64,000 nt of DNA. Origin: Glutamicibacter mishrai (lineage in GTDB: Bacteria; Actinomycetota; Actinomycetes; Actinomycetales; Micrococcaceae). The notes beneath the pieces are model-generated. The model ran no database searches and was not told where the DNA came from. It saw nothing but the letters and a program-made list of their open reading frames with translations. The translations under genes were made by a program, and so were the position numbers. Of this stretch, positions 42,980 to 52,637 are shown one piece after another. The stretch lies in the NCBI RefSeq assembly GCF_012221945.1, contig NZ_CP032549.1, positions 124,001 through 188,000 of the forward strand, given 5' to 3'. Position 1 is the stretch's first letter. The number at the start of each line of letters is the position of its first letter.

Positions 42980-44260
42980 CTAGTTCTCGGTAGCAGCCAA
43001 TTCTTCTTCGATGGTGTCGGTCAGTCGCTCCTGCAGAGCTTCGTCGCCGATTTGCTGAACGATTTCGTTCAGGAAGCCACGGACTACCAGGCGGCGGGCG
43101 GTCTTTTCGTCGATGCCGCGGGCCATCAGGTAGAACAGGTGCTCATCATCGAAGCGACCGGTGGTCGATGCGTGACCAGCACCATCGATCAGGCCGGTTT
43201 CGATTTCCAGGTTTGGAACCGAATCGGCACGTGCGCCGTCGGTCAGCACCAGGTTGCGGTTGGCTTCGTAGGAATCGGTGCCAACAGCTTCCTTCTGGAT
43301 CAGCACGTCGCCAACCCAAACGGTATGCGCGTCCTTGCCCTGCAATGCGCCCTTGTACAGAACGTTCGACTTGCAGTTGGCCACGGCGTGGTCAACGAAC
43401 AGTCGATGCTCCAGGTGCTGGCCAGCATCTGCGAAGTACAGGCCGTAGAGCTCGATTTCCGCGCGTTCGCCGGTGAAGCGAGCCGAAGGGTTCACGCGAA
43501 CCAAGTCGCCGCCGAAGGAAACGGCAATGTGCTTGAAGGATGCACCCTGGGCAACCAGTGCCTGCTGCGACGATGCGTGAACCGCATCGTCTTCCCAAGC
43601 CTGCAGGGAGACGACGGTCAGTCGGGCGTTGGCTCGAACATCGAATTCAACGTTCTGGGCCAGCACTGCCGAACCGACGTGATCCAGGATCACGGTGGCT
43701 TCCGAGTTTTCCTCGGCCACGATGATCAGGTGCTGAGCGGCTGGAGCCAGCGATTCACCGGTGATGCGAACGCTAGCGTTGGCGCCTTCGGCATTCTTAG
43801 GAATGGTCAGAACCTGGGTCTCGGAAGCGAACTTCCAGGCATTGGCCGAAACGCGGTCATCCGGGGTATGGGCGACGCCATTCAGCGCGTCATCAGCGGA
43901 CACGACCGAAAGCTTGGCGATGTCGTTGCCGGTCAATTCAACCTTGGGAGCAGCGCCAGTGAGTTCTTCACTGTGCAGGCCCTTGAGTCGCTTGAGCGGG
44001 GTGAAGCGCCAATCTTCTTCACGACCGGTCAGCTTCGCGAAATCTTCCACGTTGGTGCTGGTCAGTCGACCTGCGCGTGAGGAGTCCGGAACGCCGACGC
44101 CGCCGCCATGGCTATGGGCCTTGGCAGAGGCTCCGCCCAGGGGCGAGCTGTCATTGTCGTTGATCGGCGAAAGGTCTTCGCCCTCTTCGGTGAAACCAGG
44201 GATGGACGGGGCGCCGATGCGCACCTTCTCATCTGGGATATGGGTGGTGGTCTCCGACAT
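42980..44260 (-). CDS. sufD: Fe-S cluster assembly scaffold SufD
   Basis: Beta-helix scaffold protein that pairs with SufB, 426 aa. The C-terminal SufBD core is clear: LYFADAGQHLEHRLFVDHAVANCKSNVLYKGALQGKDAHTVWVGDVLIQKEAVGTDSYEANRNLVLTDGARADSVPNLEIE-type repeats and GRFDDEHLFYLMARGIDEKTARRLVVRGFLNEI. The N-terminus is acidic and Gly/Ser/His-rich (SPLGGASAKAHSHGGG), probably flexible. It starts two bases after the sufB stop. Confidence 0.96.
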   Translation of the reverse strand: MSETTTHIPDEKVRIGAPSIPGFTEEGEDLSPINDNDSSPLGGASAKAHSHGGGVGVPDSSRAGRLTSTNVEDFAKLTGREEDWRFTPLKRLKGLHSEELTGAAPKVELTGNDIAKLSVVSADDALNGVAHTPDDRVSANAWKFASETQVLTIPKNAEGANASVRITGESLAPAAQHLIIVAEENSEATVILDHVGSAVLAQNVEFDVRANARLTVVSLQAWEDDAVHASSQQALVAQGASFKHIAVSFGGDLVRVNPSARFTGERAEIELYGLYFADAGQHLEHRLFVDHAVANCKSNVLYKGALQGKDAHTVWVGDVLIQKEAVGTDSYEANRNLVLTDGARADSVPNLEIETGLIDGAGHASTTGRFDDEHLFYLMARGIDEKTARRLVVRGFLNEIVQQIGDEALQERLTDTIEEELAATEN

Positions 44261-44262
44261 TC

Positions 44263-45719
<1,457 letters not shown>

Positions 45720-45723
<4 letters not shown>

Positions 45724-46505
45724 CGCGGCCTCTCCTGCTTCGTGAACTGAATTCGAGTTCTCTTCTCGGCGCGCATCGGCGCCTTTTCACGTCCCACGGG
45801 GATGTGGGTCGTGCACACGTGTCCGCCACCTGCCAAGGTCGACAATCGTCGAACGTCAACACCCAGCAGACGGGCGAACATTTCAGTTTCGGTGTCGCAA
45901 AACACCGGAAACTCTCGTGCCAAGTCTTGTATCGGGCAGTGCCCCTGGCATAGCTGAACGCTATGCATCAAAGCCGTTGCCACTTTTGTATCAACTTTTC
46001 GGGTGTACCCCACGAACCCGTCGGAGCTGAGCATATTACTCAGAACCTCGGCTCGTGCTTCCAGCCCTTCAACCCCGGCCAACGCCTTGGCGTACCGGGT
46101 TTCCATTTCGGCGAAACGATTACGCGCGAACTTACGAATCGCATCGTCACCGGCAGCTTCACCAAGCATCTTCAGTGCATCGGTAGCAATTTCCAAATAG
46201 TCATTGCCCAGCTTGGTCTGGCCGCGATGCGAGAGCACGTAGCGACGAGACGGACGGCCGGCACCCGACTTCTGGTTTGCCACCAGTTTCACCTCAACGA
46301 GCCCCGATTTGGAAAGCGCATCAAGGTGACGGCGAACTGCAGCTGGCGTGAAACCTAGCTTGTTGCCAAGTTCGGCTGCACTGACCGGCCCGTCCTCAAG
46401 TACTGCATAAAGGACGCGGTCGCGCGTGCGTTCTTCGGTATCCCCAACTGCACCAACCGTTTCGGCAGTGGAGCCACTAGCTGAGTCTAAATTTGATGAA
46501 TACAC
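45720..46505 (-). CDS. sufR: Iron-sulfur-sensing repressor SufR
   Basis: DeoR/ArsR-like winged-helix regulator of the suf operon, 261 aa. The DNA-binding part is [44 protein letters not shown]. Cysteines C186, C190, C203 and C231 in the C-terminal half (CQGHC, VFCDTE, HVCTTH) are candidates for cluster ligands. Starts with GTG and no ribosome-binding site; a promoter (TAGACC-N17-CATGAT) six bases upstream suggests a leaderless mRNA. A palindrome overlapping the -35 is probably its own operator. First gene of sufRBDCT. Confidence 0.93.
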
Positions 46506-46510
46506 AACAC

Positions 46511-46558
46511 AATCATGCGTAAATTTTCGCCCCAGGTCTAGTAAGGAAGGACTTACTA
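46511..46558 (-). promoter_or_regulatory. sufR promoter with SufR operator
   Basis: Perfect repeat TAGTAAG-N6-CTTACTA (46539-46558). On the minus strand its last bases run into TAGACC (-35), then 17 bp, then CATGAT (-10, about 46512-46517) and six bases to the sufR GTG. The layout fits autorepression and a leaderless transcript. Confidence 0.65.
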
Positions 46559-46696
46559 AGGGAGAGCTTGCCCACTTCTCGATCCATACCTTATTAACCA
46601 GCTACACCTTTTATTCTCTCGCTCATGCGTGACGGTGGCGAGTGTTGGTGACACAGTCCTCAAATATTGGAGTTCGACATGTCGTAGAATGTTTTG

Positions 46697-47650
46697 GTGT
46701 CTTCCGTAACCCCCAGTCTCATCATCAATGAACTGGCCAAAGATTTAGGGCCAGTACCCGCCTTGGACAACCGCATGCTGCGGGTCCTCGAGTCGGTGTC
46801 CCTGAAGGCTTACCCCGGCCAAGTCACCACGCTTCTCGGCGCTAATGGCGCAGGCAAGTCAACAACTTTGGCGTGCGCTCAGGGTTTGCTGCAGCCAGAG
46901 GGCGGCACGGTCGAGCTACTGGGGCAAAATCCGTTCGGCGACAACCCCGAGCTTCGATCGCGCGTAGGCGTCATGCTCCAGGATGGCGGCCTACCACCAT
47001 CAATGCGCCCGGTCCCCCTTTTGCGTCACGTCGCCTCGCTTTATCAAAACCCAATCGACATTGACGCGCTGATTGCCCGCCTGGATCTTAAATCCTTTGG
47101 CACGCGCACCATTCGCCGCCTTTCCGGCGGGCAGAAACAGCGCGTGGCCCTCGCCATCGCGCTAGCCGGAGATCCAGAAGTCGTATTCCTCGATGAGCCG
47201 AGTGCAGGACTGGATCCGCAATCCCGCCAGGTAGTGTTCGACCTCATCGCCGAACTGCGCGATGCCGGCAAGGCCATCATCCTGACGACGCATTTGATGG
47301 ATGACGCGCAACGCCTGAGCGATTACGTGTACATCATCGATAAGGGATGCACTGTCGCGCAGGGAACCGTTGCCGAGCTCACTGCACGCGCCGCGGAAGA
47401 TCAGGATGCTCGCCCCATCTCCTTTGCCGCTCGTCCCGGCCTGAACCTGCCCGAGGCACCTGCTGGGCTGTATCTCTCGGAGACTTCGCCTGGTGAATAT
47501 CGCTTGGATGGAGTCAGCTCCCCCGAACACCTGCATTGGCTTACTAGCTGGTGGATGAAGGCAGGCGTCCTGCCGACGCATCTGAACCTGCAGGCTCGAA
47601 GCCTCGAAGATGTATTCCTCGAATTCGCACACAAGGAGGAACACGCGTGA
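46697..47650 (+). CDS. ABC transporter ATP-binding protein
   Basis: Exporter-type ATPase of 317 aa. Walker A GANGAGKS near residue 53, signature LSGGQKQRVALAIAL, Walker B VVFLDEPSAGLDPQSR, switch LTTHLMDDAQ, and a C-terminal extension ending LEDVFLEFAHKEEHA, typical of DrrA/NodI-like ABC proteins. The GTG start has TAGAAT (46685-46690) six bases before it and no ribosome-binding site, suggesting a leaderless mRNA. Divergent from sufR. The pair resembles the mycobacterial Rv1456c-Rv1458c region between suf and cta genes. The substrate is unknown. Confidence 0.9.
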   Translation: MSSVTPSLIINELAKDLGPVPALDNRMLRVLESVSLKAYPGQVTTLLGANGAGKSTTLACAQGLLQPEGGTVELLGQNPFGDNPELRSRVGVMLQDGGLPPSMRPVPLLRHVASLYQNPIDIDALIARLDLKSFGTRTIRRLSGGQKQRVALAIALAGDPEVVFLDEPSAGLDPQSRQVVFDLIAELRDAGKAIILTTHLMDDAQRLSDYVYIIDKGCTVAQGTVAELTARAAEDQDARPISFAARPGLNLPEAPAGLYLSETSPGEYRLDGVSSPEHLHWLTSWWMKAGVLPTHLNLQARSLEDVFLEFAHKEEHA

Positions 47651-48408
47651 GCCAACAAGCTGCGGTCAATAACGCCGTTTCACCAATCAAACGCATCCTC
47701 ATTCAAGGAAAATACGAATCCTTGCAAATGTTGAGCAATGGTGAACAGCTCATTCTCGCGGTGGTCATGCCGATGATCGCCCTATTCGTTCTCACGCTAA
47801 CGGACCTCCTCGACGGCGTTTCCGAACGGAGCATCGATGCCGCAGTTCCCGGCGTTTTAGCATTGTGTGTCATCTCCACTGCCTTCACGGGCCAGGGCAT
47901 CGGAACTGGGTTCGATCGGCGTTACGGTGTACTGAAGATGTTCTCCACCACGCCACTGGGTAAAACCGGACTGATTTTCGGCAAAGTCATCGCGGTGCTC
48001 ACCGTACTGGTGATTCAAGTAGTCCTCATTACAGTAGTCGCCCTTTTCATGGGCTGGGAACCAAACCCCTGGGGCATTGCCCCGGCCGTCCTCTTCCTGC
48101 TGCTTGGGGCTGCCGCGTTCACTTCACTTGGGCTGCTAATCGCTGGCACGGTTCGCCCAGAGGCAACCTTGGCGATCACTAACCTCGCCTGGATTCTTCT
48201 GGCCGGAGCCGGAGGCGTGCTGTACCCGCTGAGCATGGCGCCGGCATGGATCCAGCCGACACTCAACGCCCTGCCATCCGCGGCGCTTGGCGATGCGATG
48301 CGCGAGGCGTTGATCTCCGGACATTTCAGCATCGCTGGACTTATTTTCTTGGTTCTCTGGTCGGCAGCTGGCTCATTTGCAGCCATCAAGCTCTTCAAGT
48401 GGAACTAG
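47647..48408 (+). CDS. ABC-2 type transporter permease
   Basis: Integral membrane partner of the upstream ATPase, 253 aa from GTG 47647, overlapping the ATPase stop by four bases. About six hydrophobic segments are seen; FDRRYGVLKMFSTTPLGKTGLIFGKVIAVLTVLVIQVVL and ITNLAWILLAGAGGVLYPLSMAP are typical of ABC-2 permeases. The location before ctaA and between suf and cytochrome oxidase assembly genes suggests a part in respiration or heme handling. That is inference from position only. Confidence 0.88.
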   Translation: MSQQAAVNNAVSPIKRILIQGKYESLQMLSNGEQLILAVVMPMIALFVLTLTDLLDGVSERSIDAAVPGVLALCVISTAFTGQGIGTGFDRRYGVLKMFSTTPLGKTGLIFGKVIAVLTVLVIQVVLITVVALFMGWEPNPWGIAPAVLFLLLGAAAFTSLGLLIAGTVRPEATLAITNLAWILLAGAGGVLYPLSMAPAWIQPTLNALPSAALGDAMREALISGHFSIAGLIFLVLWSAAGSFAAIKLFKWN

Positions 48409-48438
48409 CCAATACATATATCTTCAAGGGAGATTTCC

Positions 48439-49377
48439 ATGTCTTCAGACTTGGCCGCTAAAAGCTGGGCCGACAAGCTGCCAACGAAGGTCACTCGCCT
48501 CGTACATGGCCTCGCGATTGCCTCGTTGATCTCTCAGGTCGGCATCATCGTTACCGGCGGTGCAGTCCGGCTGACCGAATCGGGACTGGGGTGCTCGCAC
48601 TGGCCCAACTGTGTTCCAGGCTCGATGACGCCAGTGCCGGCAATGGGCATCCACGGCATTATCGAGTTCGGCAACCGCACTTTGACCTTCGTGCTTTTGG
48701 CGATTGCAGTGGCATTCCTCGTCTCGGTTTGGTCGATGCGACGGACTCACTCCACTTTGTTCAAGCTTGGGCTGACCCTCTTGCTGGGCATCCCAGCCCA
48801 GGGCGTCATCGGCGGCATCACAGTATGGACCGGGCTGAATCCATGGGTTGTGTCCCTGCACTTCCTGCTTTCAGGAACCCTGGTGATCCTGGCTACCATG
48901 CTGGTCAATCGCACGCGTACTGAGCTGAAGGCCCAGGAGAATCCGGCAACTACAAAGACCATTCGCCAGACCGCCACCGCGGCATGGATCTTCAGCATCC
49001 TCGCCGTCATCCTGGGCACCATTGTTACTGGAACGGGCCCGCACGCCGGGGACGCAACGACGCCTCGCCATATGTTCGACCCGCTGCTGGTGACCCGCAT
49101 GCACACGGCGCCGGTGTACCTGCTGATTATCGCCACCGTCGCATTGCTGGTCCTGGTCTACAAAGCTGGCGGCAATGCCCGCTTGCGCTCGTCTGTCTGG
49201 TGGCTGGTAGCTGTCATCTTAATTCAGGCAGCCATCGGATACACTCAGCACTTCACTGGATTGCCCATCGGGTTGGTGCTCCTGCATATGCTTGGAGCCA
49301 GCTTGCTGCTGGTATCCAGTACCGACACATGGGATCGGACCTCGCTTCTCCCCAAGTACCAGCGAGTCGATAACTAA
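48439..49377 (+). CDS. ctaA: Heme A synthase CtaA
   Basis: Oxidises heme O to heme A for cytochrome aa3 oxidase; membrane protein of 312 aa with eight hydrophobic segments. The four heme-coordinating histidine regions are visible: RLVHGLA, GIHGIIEFGNRTL, TRMHTAPVYL and LLHMLGASLLL. The paired cysteines of the first outer loop (GCSHWPNC) are present, as in Bacillus-type CtaA. ctaB lies about 1.5 kb away on the other strand. A strong terminator follows. Confidence 0.94.
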   Translation: MSSDLAAKSWADKLPTKVTRLVHGLAIASLISQVGIIVTGGAVRLTESGLGCSHWPNCVPGSMTPVPAMGIHGIIEFGNRTLTFVLLAIAVAFLVSVWSMRRTHSTLFKLGLTLLLGIPAQGVIGGITVWTGLNPWVVSLHFLLSGTLVILATMLVNRTRTELKAQENPATTKTIRQTATAAWIFSILAVILGTIVTGTGPHAGDATTPRHMFDPLLVTRMHTAPVYLLIIATVALLVLVYKAGGNARLRSSVWWLVAVILIQAAIGYTQHFTGLPIGLVLLHMLGASLLLVSSTDTWDRTSLLPKYQRVDN

Positions 49378-49388
49378 CTTCGCAGAAA

Positions 49389-49435
49389 AGCTCGGGTGGC
49401 CATGCAAATCATTGCATGGCCACCCGAGCTGTTTT
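49389..49435 (+). terminator. Terminator after ctaA
   Basis: Perfect 19-bp repeat (arms begin AGCTCGGGTGGCCATGC) with a four-base loop and a GTTTT tail. Confidence 0.93.
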
Positions 49436-49463
49436 ACATGGCCTTGCGACCGCGGTCCAGTTA

Positions 49464-50411
49464 CTAACCTGCCGCGTTACGCTTCTCGAACCACAACAAG
49501 CCGTACAAGCCGAAGTAGAAATACGTTATGCCCCCGAGCCAGAACGCGGCCATCAGCATTCCCTGATCAATGATGGACAGGGCAGCCAGTCCAGCACCAA
49601 CGACGCTGGTTGCCCAAAGAGCGACCCTGTATCTGAGCAGGAATCCTACGCCGCATAGTAGGCCAACGGCCGCGTAGGCGTAGGCACCGCCCCCTTCGAC
49701 AGCTCCGGTGGCCAGCCCGCCCAAGACGAATAGCACAGGGATCAGCAAGGCCGCCGCTCCGATCAACTGGATGGTGCGTGAACGCTTGGCTCTACGGTCC
49801 TGGCTGAGCTTTAGATTATTGGCTCCGGCGAGCATCCAGGCGGTAACCATCGATGGCACGAAGAACATCCCCAAGCCGGTCCCGCAGAAAATCACCACAA
49901 TCGTCATGACGATTGCAGCGGCGAAACTGTATTTGCGCGCAATCACCGGCCGCATCACCGCCGAGGCAGCAACCATCAAGGCAAGTGCCAAGAAAATCAG
50001 GAGCTGTATCGCGGCGAAGATATCCGAGTAGCCGTAATTGCTACTCAGCCCTTGGAGGTCCACCGGCCCGAAGGCCATATCGACGATTGTTGAATCCGAG
50101 GATCGTGAAACGATGGCGGCGAACAATCCGGTCACCAAGGCGACAATGCCCAGCACACGTCGAATCGTCCGCATTCGAGGCGAGTTCCCATCCTGCATGA
50201 GGTCATCCAGATATGGCGCAGCCACAGCTTGTGGTGAACCGAGCGCAGCAAGGATCTCCCTGTCGTTGCGTCCCCGTTCACGGCCCTCATCGATATGCGC
50301 CGCAATATCTTCAACAAGATCGCGTCGTGCCTCTACAGGCACATGTCGCAATAGACGATCCAAAGAACGCAGATAGGACTCCACGCTGTGGTTTTCAGCT
50401 AGCTTCCCCAT
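49464..50411 (-). CDS. HAAS-domain membrane protein paired with PadR
   Basis: 315 aa from ATG 50411. The N-terminal soluble helical part (ESYLRSLDRLLRHVPVEARRDLVEDIAAHIDEGRERG... ALGSPQAVAAPYL) is the HAAS/DUF1700-type domain often found beside PadR regulators. About eight hydrophobic segments follow. The start lies 17 bases inside the padR gene, so the two are coupled. Such pairs are thought to form membrane-linked sensory or self-regulating units, but the function is unknown. Confidence 0.85.
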   Translation of the reverse strand: MGKLAENHSVESYLRSLDRLLRHVPVEARRDLVEDIAAHIDEGRERGRNDREILAALGSPQAVAAPYLDDLMQDGNSPRMRTIRRVLGIVALVTGLFAAIVSRSSDSTIVDMAFGPVDLQGLSSNYGYSDIFAAIQLLIFLALALMVAASAVMRPVIARKYSFAAAIVMTIVVIFCGTGLGMFFVPSMVTAWMLAGANNLKLSQDRRAKRSRTIQLIGAAALLIPVLFVLGGLATGAVEGGGAYAYAAVGLLCGVGFLLRYRVALWATSVVGAGLAALSIIDQGMLMAAFWLGGITYFYFGLYGLLWFEKRNAAG

Positions 50412-50745
50412 CTTGCCCTCCAAGCAATTGTTCGACCTGCTCAGTGATGTCAGCCCAGACAGCACGAAATTCCTTTAGCATGACCCGTCCACGGTCGGTG
50501 ATTGAATAGTATTTTCGCTTCCGGCCTGCCCCACCTTCTTCCCAGCGGGTCTCGACCAAACCCGCCGTTTTCATGCGGGCAAGGAGCGGATACAAGCTGC
50601 CTTCCCCAGCAGTCAAATGCAGTTTCGTCAGTTCTTCAGCAAGCTCCAGCCCATACTTGTCTTCGCTTGCCAAGGAACCCAGAACGCAATATTCGAGCAC
50701 GCCCTTGCGAATGTTGGTTGCTATCTTTTCACGCTGTTCAAGCAT
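50395..50745 (-). CDS. PadR-family transcriptional regulator
   Basis: Compact winged-helix repressor, 116 aa from ATG 50745. The PadR core reads GVLEYCVLGSLASEDKYGLELAEELTKLHLTAGEGSLYPLLARMKTAGLVETRWEEGGAGRKRKYYSITDRG, followed by a dimerisation helix. TATTCT six bases before the ATG points to a leaderless mRNA. A 27-bp palindrome covers the region just upstream, so the gene is probably autorepressed together with the membrane protein gene. Confidence 0.93.
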   Translation of the reverse strand: MLEQREKIATNIRKGVLEYCVLGSLASEDKYGLELAEELTKLHLTAGEGSLYPLLARMKTAGLVETRWEEGGAGRKRKYYSITDRGRVMLKEFRAVWADITEQVEQLLGGQDGEAS

Positions 50746-50791
50746 GATCCGAGAATACCTTGCATAACAAGACTTGTATAGCAAGATTTAC
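50746..50791 (-). promoter_or_regulatory. padR promoter with 27-bp operator
   Basis: Palindrome CTTGC-N3-ACAAG, A, CTTGT-N3-GCAAG at 50759-50785. On the minus strand TATACA (-35) and TATTCT (-10), 17 bp apart, flank it so that the operator covers the -35 and the spacer. Clear case for autoregulation. Confidence 0.7.
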
Positions 50792-50837
50792 TTTCGCAGC
50801 TCGGCCATCTTGGAATAGCTTGGTTTCAAGCACGCAA

Positions 50838-50877
50838 AAGCCCCTCCGCCAATCCAAGGATTTTCGCGAAGGGGCTT
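50838..50877 (-). terminator. Terminator after ctaB
   Basis: AAGCCCCT pairs with AGGGGCTT around a 24-base, partly structured loop; the minus strand continues TTGCG. Moderate quality, located 26 bases after the ctaB stop. Confidence 0.6.
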
Positions 50878-50903
50878 GCGGATTATGGAAGCTACAACGG
50901 CAA

Positions 50904-51881
50904 TTAGCCGAAGAGCGGATTCCCCACAAAAGGATCAATTGCCAAGGCCAAGAAGACAATCGACAAGTAAGTGATGGAAATGTGGAAGACCTTCATGGCC
51001 TTGCGATTCACTACCGCAGGCTTGTGATCGCCCTGAGCTTCACGGTAGAGGACATGCGATTCGTAGATGAACCAGATGCCCGCGCCACCGGCAATCGCCG
51101 TATAGACGATGCCTGCATGACCCAGCGGGACGAGCAGGAGTGAGCAAACGACGGTTGCCCATGCGTAAAGAACGACCTGGACCGACACGCGTCGAGCGTT
51201 GGCAATCGCACCGAGCATCGGAACCGACGCAGCGTTGTAATCGTCCGCATACTTCATCGATAGCGGCCAGTAATGAGGTGGAGTCCAGAGGAAGATGACC
51301 AGGAACAGGATGACCGCTGGCCATTCAACGGTTTCTTTCACAGCCGCCCATGCGATAAGCACTGGCATGCAGCCGGCGATACCGCCCCAAACAATGTTTT
51401 GGGCGGTGCGGCGCTTCAGGATCATCGTGTAGAACACTACATACAGCAAGATGGCAGCTAGGCCCAGGGCGGTAGTCAGCGGATTGGTTCCGACCCACAG
51501 CACGACCAGCGAAGCAATTGCCAGAGCCCACGAGAAGATCAGTGCCTCTTTAGGCGTCAGGTCGCCGGTGACCAAAGGACGTCCCTTGGTGCGCTTCATC
51601 AGCTTGTCCATGTCGCGATCGATATAGCAGTTGAAGGCTCCCGATGCACCAGCAGCCATGGCGCCGCCGACAAGAGTGGAGATCATCAACCACACCGGCG
51701 GGAATCCTCGCTGGGCAAAGATCATGGTCGGGAAGGTGCTCACTAGCAGCAACTCGATAACGCGAGGTTTGGTCAACGCCAAATAGGCGCCGGCCTTGCG
51801 CTTCACATACTCTCCGGTACTTTCGCCAGGCTGACGCGAGGCGCGAGGCACGGATGCTCCAGCGACACTTTGAGTCTTCAA
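50904..51881 (-). CDS. ctaB: Protoheme IX farnesyltransferase CtaB (heme O synthase)
   Basis: UbiA-family prenyltransferase adding a farnesyl group to heme B; 325 aa with about eight or nine hydrophobic segments. The first aspartate-rich motif is [20 protein letters not shown] and the second region [15 protein letters not shown]. It feeds CtaA. The start is uncertain: TTG at 51881 lacks a ribosome-binding site, while GTG at 51851 has TGGAG five bases upstream and would remove ten residues. A plausible promoter (TTTCAA-N17-TAGAAT) lies upstream. Confidence 0.95.
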   Translation of the reverse strand: MKTQSVAGASVPRASRQPGESTGEYVKRKAGAYLALTKPRVIELLLVSTFPTMIFAQRGFPPVWLMISTLVGGAMAAGASGAFNCYIDRDMDKLMKRTKGRPLVTGDLTPKEALIFSWALAIASLVVLWVGTNPLTTALGLAAILLYVVFYTMILKRRTAQNIVWGGIAGCMPVLIAWAAVKETVEWPAVILFLVIFLWTPPHYWPLSMKYADDYNAASVPMLGAIANARRVSVQVVLYAWATVVCSLLLVPLGHAGIVYTAIAGGAGIWFIYESHVLYREAQGDHKPAVVNRKAMKVFHISITYLSIVFLALAIDPFVGNPLFG

Positions 51882-51925
51882 TTAAACGCACTCAGTTCTT
51901 CACGGGTACAAGATAGACAAAGTTC

Positions 51926-51954
51926 ATTCTACGCCCGATAGAAATTCTTTGAAA
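51926..51954 (-). promoter_or_regulatory. ctaB: Putative ctaB promoter
   Basis: On the minus strand TTTCAA, a 17-bp spacer and TAGAAT (51926-51931), about 45 bases before the TTG start candidate. Confidence 0.45.
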
Positions 51955-52463
51955 CTCCAAACCGGAGAGTTCTTCGGCAAATATTGGTGATCTCTATCAA
52001 CCCGAATATCCCGTCAATCCCCTATGGGCAACCAAGGTGGTCGCGATTCAGGGGGAGTTCCTCTAACGGAGAACATCGCCCCATGCCGACCATTTCTTAC
52101 TGACTTGCGCGTCACTAAGTCTCAATATTCGGACAGCCACATCGGAACCCGGCACGCGGACGAGGCGTCACGAGCCAGTAATTGTTAGATTTTTGAAACT
52201 CGTGCGTTGCACACCGAAACGAGAGCACTCAATTCCGCGACAAACAGTACCTACACCCTGTTCTTGTCACAGTTACAACAGTTGAAGCTTGTTCTTGCTC
52301 ATCTTGCGGCGTTTGTGATCCGTCCCGAAATCCGCTCCTCAGGCATTCGAATAACCACGACATCACGCAAGGTGACCGCCGTTACATCGCAGTGCATGGC
52401 TTGCCACCATTTATCAACCGTGAATCCACTGTTACGTGGTGGAAATAAAGTTGCGTGTCATCT

Positions 52464-52472
52464 TGCTATAAC
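52464..52472 (+). promoter_or_regulatory. Putative extended -10 for the tkt operon
   Basis: TGCTATAAC fits an extended -10 (TGN-TATAAT) with one mismatch. No clear -35. It would give a long leader before tkt. Confidence 0.4.
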
Positions 52473-52637
52473 CAACACCTCACTCATCGTTTTCGCGATA
52501 GAGTTGGACGAGATTGCGCCGTCGCAACCTACATCTTCCTGAGCCTTAATGAGCTCCGGAATATATGGGAGGCGACGGCGTATTGCGTGTCAGCGGGAGA
52601 GATCTCCCGTCCGAGCCTGAATGGAAGGAACGCCGCT

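Larger units (their letters stand above)
51882..52637. other. Divergent ctaB/tkt intergenic region
   Basis: About 750 bases without a supported gene, less GC-rich than the flanking coding sequence. It holds the ctaB promoter on the left. An extended -10 (TGC-TATAAC, 52464-52472) on the plus strand could start a tkt transcript with a leader of about 160 bases. No known riboswitch or attenuator was recognised. Confidence 0.5.
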
